A stretch of 64,000 bases of DNA, taken from assembly GCF_002079305.1 (NCBI RefSeq), contig NZ_CP015040.1, positions 87,484 through 151,483 on the forward strand. The letters run 5' to 3'. This stretch comes from Rhodovulum sp. P5. Lineage in GTDB: Bacteria; Pseudomonadota; Alphaproteobacteria; Rhodobacterales; Rhodobacteraceae. Positions 33,821 through 42,407 of this stretch are shown here, in pieces; within the stretch, counting starts at the first letter, position 1, and the number at the start of each line of letters is the position of its first letter. A program made the position numbers and the translations under genes. The notes under the pieces are model-generated. The model ran no database searches, was not told the DNA's origin, and saw only the letters and a program-made list of their open reading frames with translations.

Positions 33821-36800
33821 ATGTCAAAGGGCTGCGAGAGCCGGGATCCGGAGGATCTGCACGGCAATTGGGGGAATCTGGACGCGCTATGGAGCCAAGT
33901 TTGCGCCTGTTACGAAGATTGCTTCAAGGACACGGAAGAGACAGAGTCAAAACCCGGGGGGCAGAAAGCCGGTGATGCAGCAGCGCGCCGTTTCTCGAGT
34001 CTGGATGCGGGCTGGCGAAAGGTCGACAAGCTCCATCCTAGAAAGGTCCTGAAACTCCATTCCCATCTCGTGGTTCGCAAGCTGCCGAGCTACAAGGTCT
34101 ACGACGGGCCTGATCTCGGTTTCGCCCTGCGCGTCGAACTCGTGCGCCGGATCGCTGGAGACCTCGGTCACCGACCGGAAACATTCCTCATCAAATTGCG
34201 CGACGAGTTCAAATGGCGCCCCGCCGAAACGCCGTCTTTAAGCAATCTAGATGCCCTCATGAAACCGACTTCTTTCATCAAGGCATTTCCCAAACCCGTC
34301 TGGGCCCAAGAGCAGCTTGGGGAAATGCGTGGCGAGAACACGCAATCAGACCGTGCATGGAACATGCTGACCTATTATGTTAGCGAACTCTGCGTCCTGT
34401 GGCTAAATGCCCAGCCCTTTGCCCGCGGCAAGCCGCCAATTTCGGCATGGGAGTTCCGAAGCCAACGCTTTGAAGGGAAACGGGCTGTCGAACGCTTCCG
34501 GGAATGGATCCGCTTCGATGAGACGCGCAAACAGCCCTTCCTGCCCCGCAGTGGCTTCAAGCTTTCGGAGAAAAGCGGGCGCCAGAAGCTGATTGCCGAT
34601 GTCAAGAACTGGATCTTTTCTCCTGCAGAGATCGATGACCTTGTGCGGCATATTCCGTCTCTCGGCATGCCGCGGGGTCTCTCAGCGCTCGCTGGTCACT
34701 TGGTCACGGAAATCGAGATGGAATGCATTTCGTCTGGCGACGAGAGACGATACCTGTACCTTCCTCTGGGAGCCCTGTCCGAAGCAAGGCCGAGTGACGC
34801 TGAAGGCGACAGCGTGGCCCGGGCGGAAGCGGCATCCCGACAGGACCTGTCACCCCGCACCCCCTTCCAGGGCGGGTTGCCCGAAATCGTGTCCTACCTC
34901 CGGCATTTCTACACGAAGAATCTCGATACGTTCGAGGTTCGCCACGGAATGGACCCCGAGGGTGCGTTTGCAGAGGTGCTGTCCGAAATCCGGCTCCACA
35001 TGATACGGCGGCCCCGAATCCTGATCCTCGACGGGATCAATGCCACCCCTGGCGGGAGAAACTGCCTCAGGGACATCGAACGCTTCGTGGCGGGTGACAC
35101 GCTTTTGGGGGTCCTGTCCCGCATCATGGACTTCCCCTTGTCGGCCATCGACTCTCCGGAAGATCTCGAATCGCTCAAGCGGAACCGCATCCTTGTCCTG
35201 TCGAACGCGGTTGAAGGCATTGCCAAGACATCGGACAGGAGTCTGCGCCGCTGGAGCCTGCCCTTTATGTCCGTCGACACGTTCGGGCACAAATTCGTCG
35301 GACCGGATGACGGAGATTGGCCGGACATCATCGCGAAACACCAGCTCAAGCAGAAAGCGTCGGTGCTCGCGTTTCGAGACAAATGCGAGAATGTAAGGCG
35401 CAATTTTGGAGATCTCGAATACGCCGCCCTCGACATCGCCTACAGCGCGCAAGGCCTGCTGACCAGTGACAATGCCGGACGGTCGGCCGGAGAGTCCGAT
35501 CTGTGGAAGGTCATCGAGCACCACGACCCCGATACCGAACCGTATTACGCCGCCATCCTGCGTCACGCACTTGACCGGATCTCAGGGCAGCACCCCCTCT
35601 TCGAGCGCCTGCTCTTTTTCATGACGCTTGCGCCTGACGGGATACGGCAGGACACGATCGAACAGCTGGTCGAAACCCTGCTTCTGAGACAGATGGATGA
35701 CAGTCCGATCACGAAGGACATGATCGCCAAATTTCTCGCGGTGATACCCAAAAAAGACAGACCGAGCCAACAGGGACTTTCAGAAGCGGTTCCCAAGGCG
35801 CTTGAAATCATGCTCAGGGAGCTTGGCAGCCTCGTGAAGAAGGGCGCCGGCGACTTTTTCCCGGGGTTTGACACCACGCCCGATGGGCTGGAGCTCTATC
35901 TGAGCGAGGAGGCATGGCACCGGGCCAAGAGCGCACGCGTTCCCCAGACCCATTGCTTCACCTTCCCCGAATTCCGCGATGTCGCGCGCATTCACCTAGC
36001 CAAGCGCCTGGGTGAGCCGTCCTACCGTATCTCCTGTCGCCTGCTAGCCATGGAATACCTCAACCAGCAGGCCATCGCTTTTCGGCATTCAGGTATCGAC
36101 GAAACGCAGATGCTGCGGCCCTGGCGGCGGCAGATCGGCGCGATCCTGATCGGACTCCAGAGCCTGCCGATCGACTGTTCCGATCCCGAAAGGCCCGCCA
36201 TCAGCGAAGAACTCGACGATCGGTTTTCCGACCAACCGGTGCAAATGAACACCTCACGCAAGTTTTTCCGCTGGCTGTATTTCTTTGCCTACAGACGTCA
36301 GATCGAAAGACCGCCCGCGCACAACATGACCCGCCTCTACGGCGTCAATGGGTTAAAAGCCGATTTGCTCCGCTCATTCGAATCCCCATGGCTACTATGG
36401 TCGGACATTTTTCCTTGCAGCGCTGGCAAAAAAACGAGCCTCTTCCCAAAGGAGTTTCCGATTGGCGGATGCGACCGCATCGAATGCGACCGAAGTCGAA
36501 AGATACGGCTGTCGCATGCCGTTTCGGTGATCAGCGCAGAATCCGAAATCGACGGAAAGGCGCGCCTGTCAGACGCCCAGAGGGAAATGGAAACCATTGC
36601 CTGTTCGAAATCCGAGCGCCTGAGTGCAATGAAGCGCACCCTCGATCTTGCCATTCTCCGTCTCTGGCAGAAGGCCGAGATCAAGGAGAGTGTCTTCAAG
36701 CTCGCGCGTTACGAGAACGCTCCCAAGAAGAGGGTTTTCCAGCTCGCGCTGTACGAGATCGCTCCACCGGAACCGACCCTGCTGCGACTGCTTCTCGGCA

Positions 36801-37918
36801 TCGAAGCCGAGAAAAAGATCTCCGACGCCGTAGCGGCGGCCGCGAAGGACTGGATCGGCCACCTGCACGGAGGCGCGGTCGGCCGGGCATCTCGCGTTGC
36901 AACGCTTGCCAGAGTGGTAGAGGAGATGCTGCCCGACATATCCACCACATGGGGCCGCCACTTCTCGGAACCGGGCGGGACGGCCGACCTCGCTGATATC
37001 CTTTTCCGTATCTCCGAGCAGATTTCATCGACAGCGGAGATGAGCGGCGTCGAGATTTTTCCGGAGAAGAAGCACCATTGGGACCAGGACGCCATGCTCA
37101 AGGCAATCCCTGATCGGGTCAGGTTCATGGACCGTGCGGAAATCAAGACGGTCGACGCAGTCGTGGCCTGCCTGTGCTACAGCTTGGCGCTGGCGCAGTT
37201 TGCGAACCAGTTGCGACTGAAATCCTTCGAGCGATCTCCGGTTTCCGCGTCGTTTTTCGCCTCGAGTCATTCCATCCGGGAAAGCGTTCGGGTGGCCATT
37301 CGCCTCGAGAATATTCGCAGGGTTATCCTTCCCAAAAGCACATGGCGGATTTCGGGGAAGTACCCTGCACGGAATCCGCCTCTTGTCGACGTGGCCCGCG
37401 AAGCCACCACAACGCTTTCGCGACATGTGTTCCGCTACCCGAACGAACGGGCCTCCATTTTAACCTTGGAGGCCCGAATGCTACGGATTCTGATCCGAAA
37501 TCCGGTCATGACAATACCCGGCACATCAGAGTTCGAAGAGGACTGCAGGACAAGGAGGGAGGCGCTGATGACCTGCCGAGAATACCTCCAGAAGGCCGAA
37601 ACACCCTTGTTGGCCCTCGGTCATCGGTCGCGGCGGCGCCTTCGCCTGACCCTGGAGCGCCTGAAGGTGCATCGTGAACTGGCAGAACTTGCGGCTTTGG
37701 AAAACGATGCGGCCCAGGCACGCTTCTTCCTGACACTGGCGGAGCTTGATACCGTTCTGCTGGTTCGAACCTATCCTCTGAACACACCGGCGCTCTGGAG
37801 CAAGATAGCGAATGCCCAGAAGGCCCGCCTAGAAAAGACACGAGGCAAAGTCGAGGACGCGGAGGGCCGCGAGGCGAGAGGTGGTCCTGGAATTTCGACC
37901 AGTTTGCCGCCGTGCTAA
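33821..37918 (+). CDS. Large STAND-like protein of unknown function, 3' end cut by IS3
   Basis: 1365 residues in this frame, start at 33821 after a gaggggg site. No known family recognised. Residues 280-460 have the order of a STAND/AAA NTPase: SLGMPRGLSALAGHLVTEI where a P-loop would sit (but no Gly-Lys-Ser/Thr), RRYLYLPLG as the next strand, RPRILILDGINATPGG as a Walker-B-like strand, then NRILVLSNAVEG as a sensor-like strand. The second half is mostly helical, as in sensor superhelices. The last 13 or so residues (GGPGISTSLPPC) and the stop lie inside the IS3 left end, so the native C-terminus is lost. Divergent from the four-gene exported operon. A role in cell defence or surveillance is possible but unproven. 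Confidence 0.7.
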   Translation: MSKGCESRDPEDLHGNWGNLDALWSQVCACYEDCFKDTEETESKPGGQKAGDAAARRFSSLDAGWRKVDKLHPRKVLKLHSHLVVRKLPSYKVYDGPDLGFALRVELVRRIAGDLGHRPETFLIKLRDEFKWRPAETPSLSNLDALMKPTSFIKAFPKPVWAQEQLGEMRGENTQSDRAWNMLTYYVSELCVLWLNAQPFARGKPPISAWEFRSQRFEGKRAVERFREWIRFDETRKQPFLPRSGFKLSEKSGRQKLIADVKNWIFSPAEIDDLVRHIPSLGMPRGLSALAGHLVTEIEMECISSGDERRYLYLPLGALSEARPSDAEGDSVARAEAASRQDLSPRTPFQGGLPEIVSYLRHFYTKNLDTFEVRHGMDPEGAFAEVLSEIRLHMIRRPRILILDGINATPGGRNCLRDIERFVAGDTLLGVLSRIMDFPLSAIDSPEDLESLKRNRILVLSNAVEGIAKTSDRSLRRWSLPFMSVDTFGHKFVGPDDGDWPDIIAKHQLKQKASVLAFRDKCENVRRNFGDLEYAALDIAYSAQGLLTSDNAGRSAGESDLWKVIEHHDPDTEPYYAAILRHALDRISGQHPLFERLLFFMTLAPDGIRQDTIEQLVETLLLRQMDDSPITKDMIAKFLAVIPKKDRPSQQGLSEAVPKALEIMLRELGSLVKKGAGDFFPGFDTTPDGLELYLSEEAWHRAKSARVPQTHCFTFPEFRDVARIHLAKRLGEPSYRISCRLLAMEYLNQQAIAFRHSGIDETQMLRPWRRQIGAILIGLQSLPIDCSDPERPAISEELDDRFSDQPVQMNTSRKFFRWLYFFAYRRQIERPPAHNMTRLYGVNGLKADLLRSFESPWLLWSDIFPCSAGKKTSLFPKEFPIGGCDRIECDRSRKIRLSHAVSVISAESEIDGKARLSDAQREMETIACSKSERLSAMKRTLDLAILRLWQKAEIKESVFKLARYENAPKKRVFQLALYEIAPPEPTLLRLLLGIEAEKKISDAVAAAAKDWIGHLHGGAVGRASRVATLARVVEEMLPDISTTWGRHFSEPGGTADLADILFRISEQISSTAEMSGVEIFPEKKHHWDQDAMLKAIPDRVRFMDRAEIKTVDAVVACLCYSLALAQFANQLRLKSFERSPVSASFFASSHSIRESVRVAIRLENIRRVILPKSTWRISGKYPARNPPLVDVAREATTTLSRHVFRYPNERASILTLEARMLRILIRNPVMTIPGTSEFEEDCRTRREALMTCREYLQKAETPLLALGHRSRRRLRLTLERLKVHRELAELAALENDAAQARFFLTLAELDTVLLVRTYPLNTPALWSKIANAQKARLEKTRGKVEDAEGREARGGPGISTSLPPC

Positions 37919-37938
37919 GCTATAGCATGGGTTTCATT

Positions 37939-38768
37939 TCAGGCGGCGACCTTCAGGTCCGGAGATTGTCTACCATAGGCCTCGTCCGGCGTCAGGAGCC
38001 CATGTGATGAGTGTGGGCGTCTTTCGTTGTAGTAGGTGATCCAGCCGCCGATCCCTTCTCGGGCTTCGGACCCGGTTTCGAAGGCGTTCAAGTAGACGCA
38101 TTCGTATTTGAGGGATCGCCAGAGCCGCTCGATCATCCGATTGTCGATCCAGCGCCCCCGACCATCCATCGATATTTTCACCGTCGCATCGCGCAGCACG
38201 TCGGTGAAATCGGTGCTGGTGAATTGCGAACCCTGATCGGTGTTGAATATCTCGGGGGTGCCGTATCTGGCCAGCGCTTCTTTCAACGCCTCCACGCAGA
38301 ACCCCGCGTCCATGCTGTTCGAGAGCCGCCAACTCAGCACCTTCCGGCTATGCCAGTCCATGACAGCCACGAGATAGAGAAATCCCCGGCGCATGGGAAT
38401 GTAGCTGATGTCAGCACACCAGACCTGGTTCGGCCGGGTGATGGCAAGTCCTTCAGAAGATATGGATATATCTTGTGCTCCGGGTGCTTCTTGCTGGTCT
38501 TCGGTTCCTGGTAGATCGGCACCAACCGCATGAGCTTCATCAGCCGCCGCACACGATGCCGTCCGCACCTATGTCCCTCGCGAGCCAAGTGCCGGGCCAT
38601 TTGTCGGGACCCATACCACGGCGTCTCCAGGAACTGCCGGTCGATGATTTCCATGACCTTCAGGTTCTCCGCGCTTTCGCCGCGTGGCTGGTAGTAAAGG
38701 CTCGAGCGGGCCAGCGACAGCAGGCTGCATTGCCGCCGGACGCTGAGATCAGGATGGCCCTTCTTCAC
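37939..38768 (-). pseudogene. IS3-family transposase OrfB, frameshifted
   Basis: The N-terminal part (MKKGHPDLSVRRQCSLLSLARSSLYYQ to KHPEHKIYPYLLKD) runs from the GTG at 38768. The integrase core (LAITRPNQVWCADISYIPM, DWHSRKVLSW, NTDQGSQFTS, YNERRPHSSHG) is in the next frame. The join is near 38455-38470 and looks like one missing base (LLKD against the usual LL-RGLAITRP). The DDE residues are present. The GTG overlaps the orfA stop (GTGA). Unlike orfA/orfB programmed shifting, this break is inside the orfB catalytic region, so it is a mutation or a sequence error. Confidence 0.85.
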
Positions 38769-39118
38769 CGCTTTTTGCCTCCAGTGCCGGGGATGAGACT
38801 GGAGGCTTCCGACATCGTAGCAGCGACCGTGGCCCCAGTGGGGCCGCGTAAGCGCTGCGGAGCATCCCGTTCCACGACCAACTGGCCAATCTTGGCGTGC
38901 AGCTTTTCAACCTCTGCCGCCGATATCGCCGGCTCAGCAGTCGCGTGGCCATTGAAGGCTGAAGCCATGTTCTCGATCGCAGTCCGCTTCCAGCCGCTGA
39001 TCATCGTGGGGTGGATGTCATACTTCTTGGCCAGTTCGGCCGTCGTCAGTTCCTCGCGGATGGCTTCCAGAGCCACCTTCGCCTTGAACTCTGCCGAATA
39101 GCGTTTCCGTTTGGTCAT
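38765..39118 (-). CDS. IS3-family transposase OrfA
   Basis: 117 residues. N-terminal helix-turn-helix of the IS3/IS911 OrfA type (MTKRKRYSAEFKAKVALEAI, KKYDIHPTMISGWKR) and a leucine-zipper-like helix (VEKLHAKIGQLVVERD). After VERD there is an unusual stretch of about 16 residues (APQRLRGPTGATVAAT) before the SLIPGTGGKKR end, possibly a small insertion. Confidence 0.85.
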   Translation of the reverse strand: MTKRKRYSAEFKAKVALEAIREELTTAELAKKYDIHPTMISGWKRTAIENMASAFNGHATAEPAISAAEVEKLHAKIGQLVVERDAPQRLRGPTGATVAATMSEASSLIPGTGGKKR

Positions 39119-39188
39119 TTCTGTGCGTTCTTCCTCAGGTGCTACAGCTTAACACCAGGTCCAAACTCCCGCGACCACCTCTATTGCA

Positions 39189-40083
39189 GGGTTCTGACCA
39201 GAATCGTAGCAAACCCTGCAGTTCAGAAATAGCTCGAACGCCCTCTCAGCCAGCCAAATCAGAGGCTTGGGGGTTGTTCAGGACCGACTAGCTGAGCAAG
39301 CAGGGAGGAGGACTGAGTGTCATCTCCCCTACGCGGCTTCGCCGAACAGATTTCGAACAATGGCGATCTCGCCGAGGACGCCCTCGTCCTTGCCCGCTAT
39401 CTGGCCTTTCTTGATGGTCCGAATCGTCTCGATCCAAATCAGCGTGGCTTTGGCTGTCCGCATGGACCGGAGCGATTGCCTGGTTCCGAGCAAGCACTTG
39501 AGCGCGGCGTGATCGCTTTCGATTCGATTGTTGCGCCACTTGCTGTCGAAGTGCGGATCGAGTTGGTGGTTCAGATCTTCGATCACCTTGCGGTAGCCGG
39601 GAGCTTTGTCGGTGCAGATCGAAACCGGTCGGTACAACCGGACGTGCTCGATGGCCTGTTTGAGAACGGCCTTGGCGGCCTTCGCATCCCGCCTCGCCGC
39701 AAGCCTGAAGCCGATGAACTGGCCGTTCTGGTCCACGGCTCGCCACAGGTATCGCCACTTGCCGCCGACACGGACATACGCCTCGTCAACGTGCCAGTTC
39801 AGGCCGCGCCAACTCCGATGGTTGTAGGCGCGCCTAGCGATCTCGGGCCCGAATTTCTGAACCCAGCGAAACAACGTTGCCCGGTCCACAGTGATTCCCC
39901 GCTCGGCCAGGAGGTCGGTGACGTCCTGATATGAGAGCGGAAACCGGCAATGCCATCGAACTGCGAGCAGGATGATGTCTGGCGGAAAACGATGGCCCTT
40001 GAACGGATCGCGGCGCATGGCAAAACTCCATACTTGGCGGACACTGATACTATCTCCCGACTCATTGCTAACGCAACAGTCCC
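39189..40083 (-). mobile_element. IS6-family insertion sequence
   Basis: The right end (reverse of 40060-40083) reads gggactgttgcgttagcaat, close to the IS6-family GG.NCTGTTGCA terminus. The left end at 39189 reads gggttctgaccagaatcg then tagcaaa, a related but divergent copy. It begins only 6-12 bp after the IS3 right end. No 8-bp target duplication is visible (ctattgca against aggcaggc), as expected after replicative transposition with deletion. Confidence 0.7.
39329..40018 (-). CDS. IS6-family transposase
   Basis: 229 residues from the ATG at 40018 (MRRDPFKGHRFPPDIIL). An N-terminal helix-turn-helix (LSYQDVTDLLAERGITVDRA) precedes a DDE domain with WHVDEAYVRVGGKWRYLWRAVD (first Asp), SICTDKAPGY (second Asp) and NRIESDHAALK (Glu). 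It appears intact, so the element may be active. Confidence 0.92.
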   Translation of the reverse strand: MRRDPFKGHRFPPDIILLAVRWHCRFPLSYQDVTDLLAERGITVDRATLFRWVQKFGPEIARRAYNHRSWRGLNWHVDEAYVRVGGKWRYLWRAVDQNGQFIGFRLAARRDAKAAKAVLKQAIEHVRLYRPVSICTDKAPGYRKVIEDLNHQLDPHFDSKWRNNRIESDHAALKCLLGTRQSLRSMRTAKATLIWIETIRTIKKGQIAGKDEGVLGEIAIVRNLFGEAA

Positions 40084-40132
40084 AGGCAGGCCTCTTCAAC
40101 CGGGCCGCCCCGGCACCGGACGTTCCGCCATA

Positions 40133-41479
40133 TCAGCCCGGCAGAGCCCCGGCGCCGCGCAGGAACTGGGCGCGTTCCGCGTCATCGGAGATCTGACTTG
40201 CAACCTGCTGTGCGAGATCCTCCAGATTGGTCGCACCCTTGGCCTGCTTGCGGACCAGGACAGTGGCAATCGGGCCGAGATACGGCTTCAATTGCTCCGT
40301 CAGCGCCTGAAGTTGCGCTTCCGAACAGCCGATGGCCGTCGTGGCGCCGTCTTCTGCAAGCGCGGCTTCGATCGCCTTCCGGACCGTCTTGCGGTCTTCC
40401 GCTTCGGGGAATTCGCGCAGCAGCGCCTCAATCATTTCCTCGGTGCTGGTTGCGCTGGCCGCGACCCTGCGGGCGATGATCTTGCCCATCGGGCCGATGC
40501 TGACCGTCAGGTGCCGTTCGACGCGGTCGAGCGTCTGGTCGCTCAACTGCCGGATCATGGTGGTCGACAGGCCCTCGTCGCGCCGTGGCGTTTCCTTCGG
40601 AAGCGGGATGACCTGGGTCAGGCCGGTGCGGTCGGCCTTGGGAAGCGCCTGTTTCAAGGCCTCGGCCATTTCTCCGGCAGAGGCAAAGCGGTGGCCGGGA
40701 TCGACGCTGAGCGCGGCAAGGACAATCGTGTCGAGGGCCGGGGGCACACCGGGAACCAGGGAGCTGGGCGGCGGCGGGGGCGATGTCTGCACGGCTTGGA
40801 ACAGGGCAAGAACACCCCCGCCTTTAAACGGCTTGCGCCCGCATACCAGTTCGTAAAGCAGCACGCCGCAGGCATAGATATCGGCCCGGGCATCGACCTT
40901 TTGACCGGTCATCTGCTCGGGCGCCATATAGGCGGGCGTTCCGATCATGCCCGCGCCGGTCGCCTCCATCGCGGTCAGCCGGGCGATGCCGAAATCCGTC
41001 AGCTTGACCGTGCCGTCCTCGGTCAGCATGACATTGGCCGGCTTCAGGTCGCGATGGACGACCCCGGCCGCGTGAATACAGGCCAGACCGGACAGGATCT
41101 GGCACAGGATCGCGTGCACCTCCTCCAGCGGCAGAGGTGCCGCTGCGGCGCGGTCCTGCAGCGTGACCGGGCGCAGCCGCTCCATCACCAGATAGGGCAG
41201 GCCGTCCTCGACAAGAAAATCGAACACGGTGACAAGGTTGGGGTGCAGCACGCGGCCGGCGGCCCGCGCCTCCCGCGCGAAGCGGTCGAGCCAGTCGCCG
41301 CTTTCGTCGGCAGAAACAAGGTGGCGGTGAATCGTCTTGATGGCAACGGGGCGGTCGATATCCGGATCGCGGCCGGAATAGACCACGCCCATCGCGCCCT
41401 CTCCCAGCACGCCGTCGATCAGGTACTTGCCGATGCTTCCCCGGCCATATGCGGGGGCGAAAACGGTTTCGTCAGACAT
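40133..41479 (-). CDS. Serine/threonine protein kinase (PknB/Hanks type)
   Basis: 448 residues. Residues 15-275 hold the full kinase core: Gly loop LGEGAMGVVYSG, Lys in PVAIKTIHRH, catalytic HRDLKPANVM, DFGIARL, GTPAYMAPEQ and DIYACGVLLYEL. A 170-residue C-terminal helical region of unknown fold follows; there is no membrane helix, so the protein is cytoplasmic. Its start overlaps the end of the upstream HAMP-sensor gene by eight bases, so the sensor and kinase are probably made together and may act in one pathway. Confidence 0.95.
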   Translation of the reverse strand: MSDETVFAPAYGRGSIGKYLIDGVLGEGAMGVVYSGRDPDIDRPVAIKTIHRHLVSADESGDWLDRFAREARAAGRVLHPNLVTVFDFLVEDGLPYLVMERLRPVTLQDRAAAAPLPLEEVHAILCQILSGLACIHAAGVVHRDLKPANVMLTEDGTVKLTDFGIARLTAMEATGAGMIGTPAYMAPEQMTGQKVDARADIYACGVLLYELVCGRKPFKGGGVLALFQAVQTSPPPPPSSLVPGVPPALDTIVLAALSVDPGHRFASAGEMAEALKQALPKADRTGLTQVIPLPKETPRRDEGLSTTMIRQLSDQTLDRVERHLTVSIGPMGKIIARRVAASATSTEEMIEALLREFPEAEDRKTVRKAIEAALAEDGATTAIGCSEAQLQALTEQLKPYLGPIATVLVRKQAKGATNLEDLAQQVASQISDDAERAQFLRGAGALPG

Positions 41480-42344
41480 CGATCATGCTCATCGCGCGTT
41501 CCAGGCTGCGGCGCATCCGGTTGAACGACACCGAGAGCGAGCTGATCTCGTCATCGCCGGCCTTGCGGTATTCCGGCACCGAGAAATCGCCCATGCTGAC
41601 CTTTTCCGCCATCGCCGACATGCGACGCACCGGGGTCAGCACCATGCGCCCCAACAGGATGTTCGTCATCACGAAGACCAGAAGGAAGACGAGCGCGAGA
41701 CCGGAGACAAGGATGATGCCGGTGTCGCGCGCCCGCCGTTCCACCAGCGCCATCGGGGCGGAAATGATCTGCGCGCCGACGGTTTCGCCCAAGGTCCAGC
41801 CGAACCCGTTATCGGGACCATAGAGATCGACCATGGCCGGCGGGGCGACCTCGGGGGTGGAGTGGCAGACCAGGCACCCCTCCTGATAAATGGTGATCGG
41901 GAAGGCCATGGTCAGGAAACGGCCCTCGCCGGTTTCGACCACGGTCGCGATCTGGTCGAGTTCGGGATCGGCCCGAAACTGGTCGATCATAGACCGTTCC
42001 AGTGCATCGGGCCTGTCCGCCGGGTTGGTCGGATCAAGCGCGGCTTCCTTGTAGCTGTAATCGGGAAATTGCTCCCGGAAGGTGGCAAAGACCGACCGGG
42101 CGGCAAAGGCCGACACCGTTTCGGGCAGAAACAGGATATCGCTGTCATCCGACAGCAGCGGCCCGACATGGTTGAGCGTGTAGGAGCGCACCGCCAGGGC
42201 ATTGCCGCGCAGCAGCCGGATATTCTGCTTGACGTCATCCACCGCGGTTTTCTGCACGAAGAGGTAAGACACGACCGTCGCGGCACCGATGCCAAGAAGA
42301 CAGGCCAGAAGCAGAACGAGATTGTACTTGAAACGTAGTCCCAT
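41472..42344 (-). CDS. Membrane sensor: Tll0287-like heme domain plus HAMP
   Basis: 290 residues. Membrane helix at about 9-29; periplasmic domain (about 30-200) with a CLVCHS heme c motif near residue 158, a Tll0287-like (DUF3365) domain known to bind heme; second membrane helix at about 212-232 (IILVSGLALVFLLVFVMTNIL); then a HAMP segment (VLTPVRRMSAMAEKVSMGDF, DDEISSLSVSFNRM). No kinase, cyclase or methyl-accepting domain follows the HAMP part, so output must pass to another protein. The downstream Ser/Thr kinase is the obvious candidate. Likely senses redox state or a gas. Confidence 0.85.
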   Translation of the reverse strand: MGLRFKYNLVLLLACLLGIGAATVVSYLFVQKTAVDDVKQNIRLLRGNALAVRSYTLNHVGPLLSDDSDILFLPETVSAFAARSVFATFREQFPDYSYKEAALDPTNPADRPDALERSMIDQFRADPELDQIATVVETGEGRFLTMAFPITIYQEGCLVCHSTPEVAPPAMVDLYGPDNGFGWTLGETVGAQIISAPMALVERRARDTGIILVSGLALVFLLVFVMTNILLGRMVLTPVRRMSAMAEKVSMGDFSVPEYRKAGDDEISSLSVSFNRMRRSLERAMSMIDV

Positions 42345-42407
42345 GGGTTCGTGTCCTCGGTTCGGTGCGCCAGAAAAAGGCAGGCCGGGCTTGGGTTGCC
42401 CGGTGGC

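Larger units (their letters stand above)
37882..39177 (-). mobile_element. IS3-family insertion sequence
   Basis: The ends are inverted: aggtggtc at the left (37879-37886) and gaccacct at the right (39173-39180), with further matching bases inward, including gtgctaagctatagca at the left against the reverse of tgctacagcttaacac at the right. It carries orfA and a frameshifted orfB. No matching target duplication is seen: left flank gcgag, right flank ctctatt. Its left end supplies the stop codon of the 1365-residue ORF. Confidence 0.8.

Noticed and set aside
37939..38768. Programmed frameshifting to explain the split IS3 OrfB
   Set aside because: Programmed shifting in IS3 elements joins orfA to orfB. 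This break lies inside the orfB catalytic region with no slippery run at the usual place.
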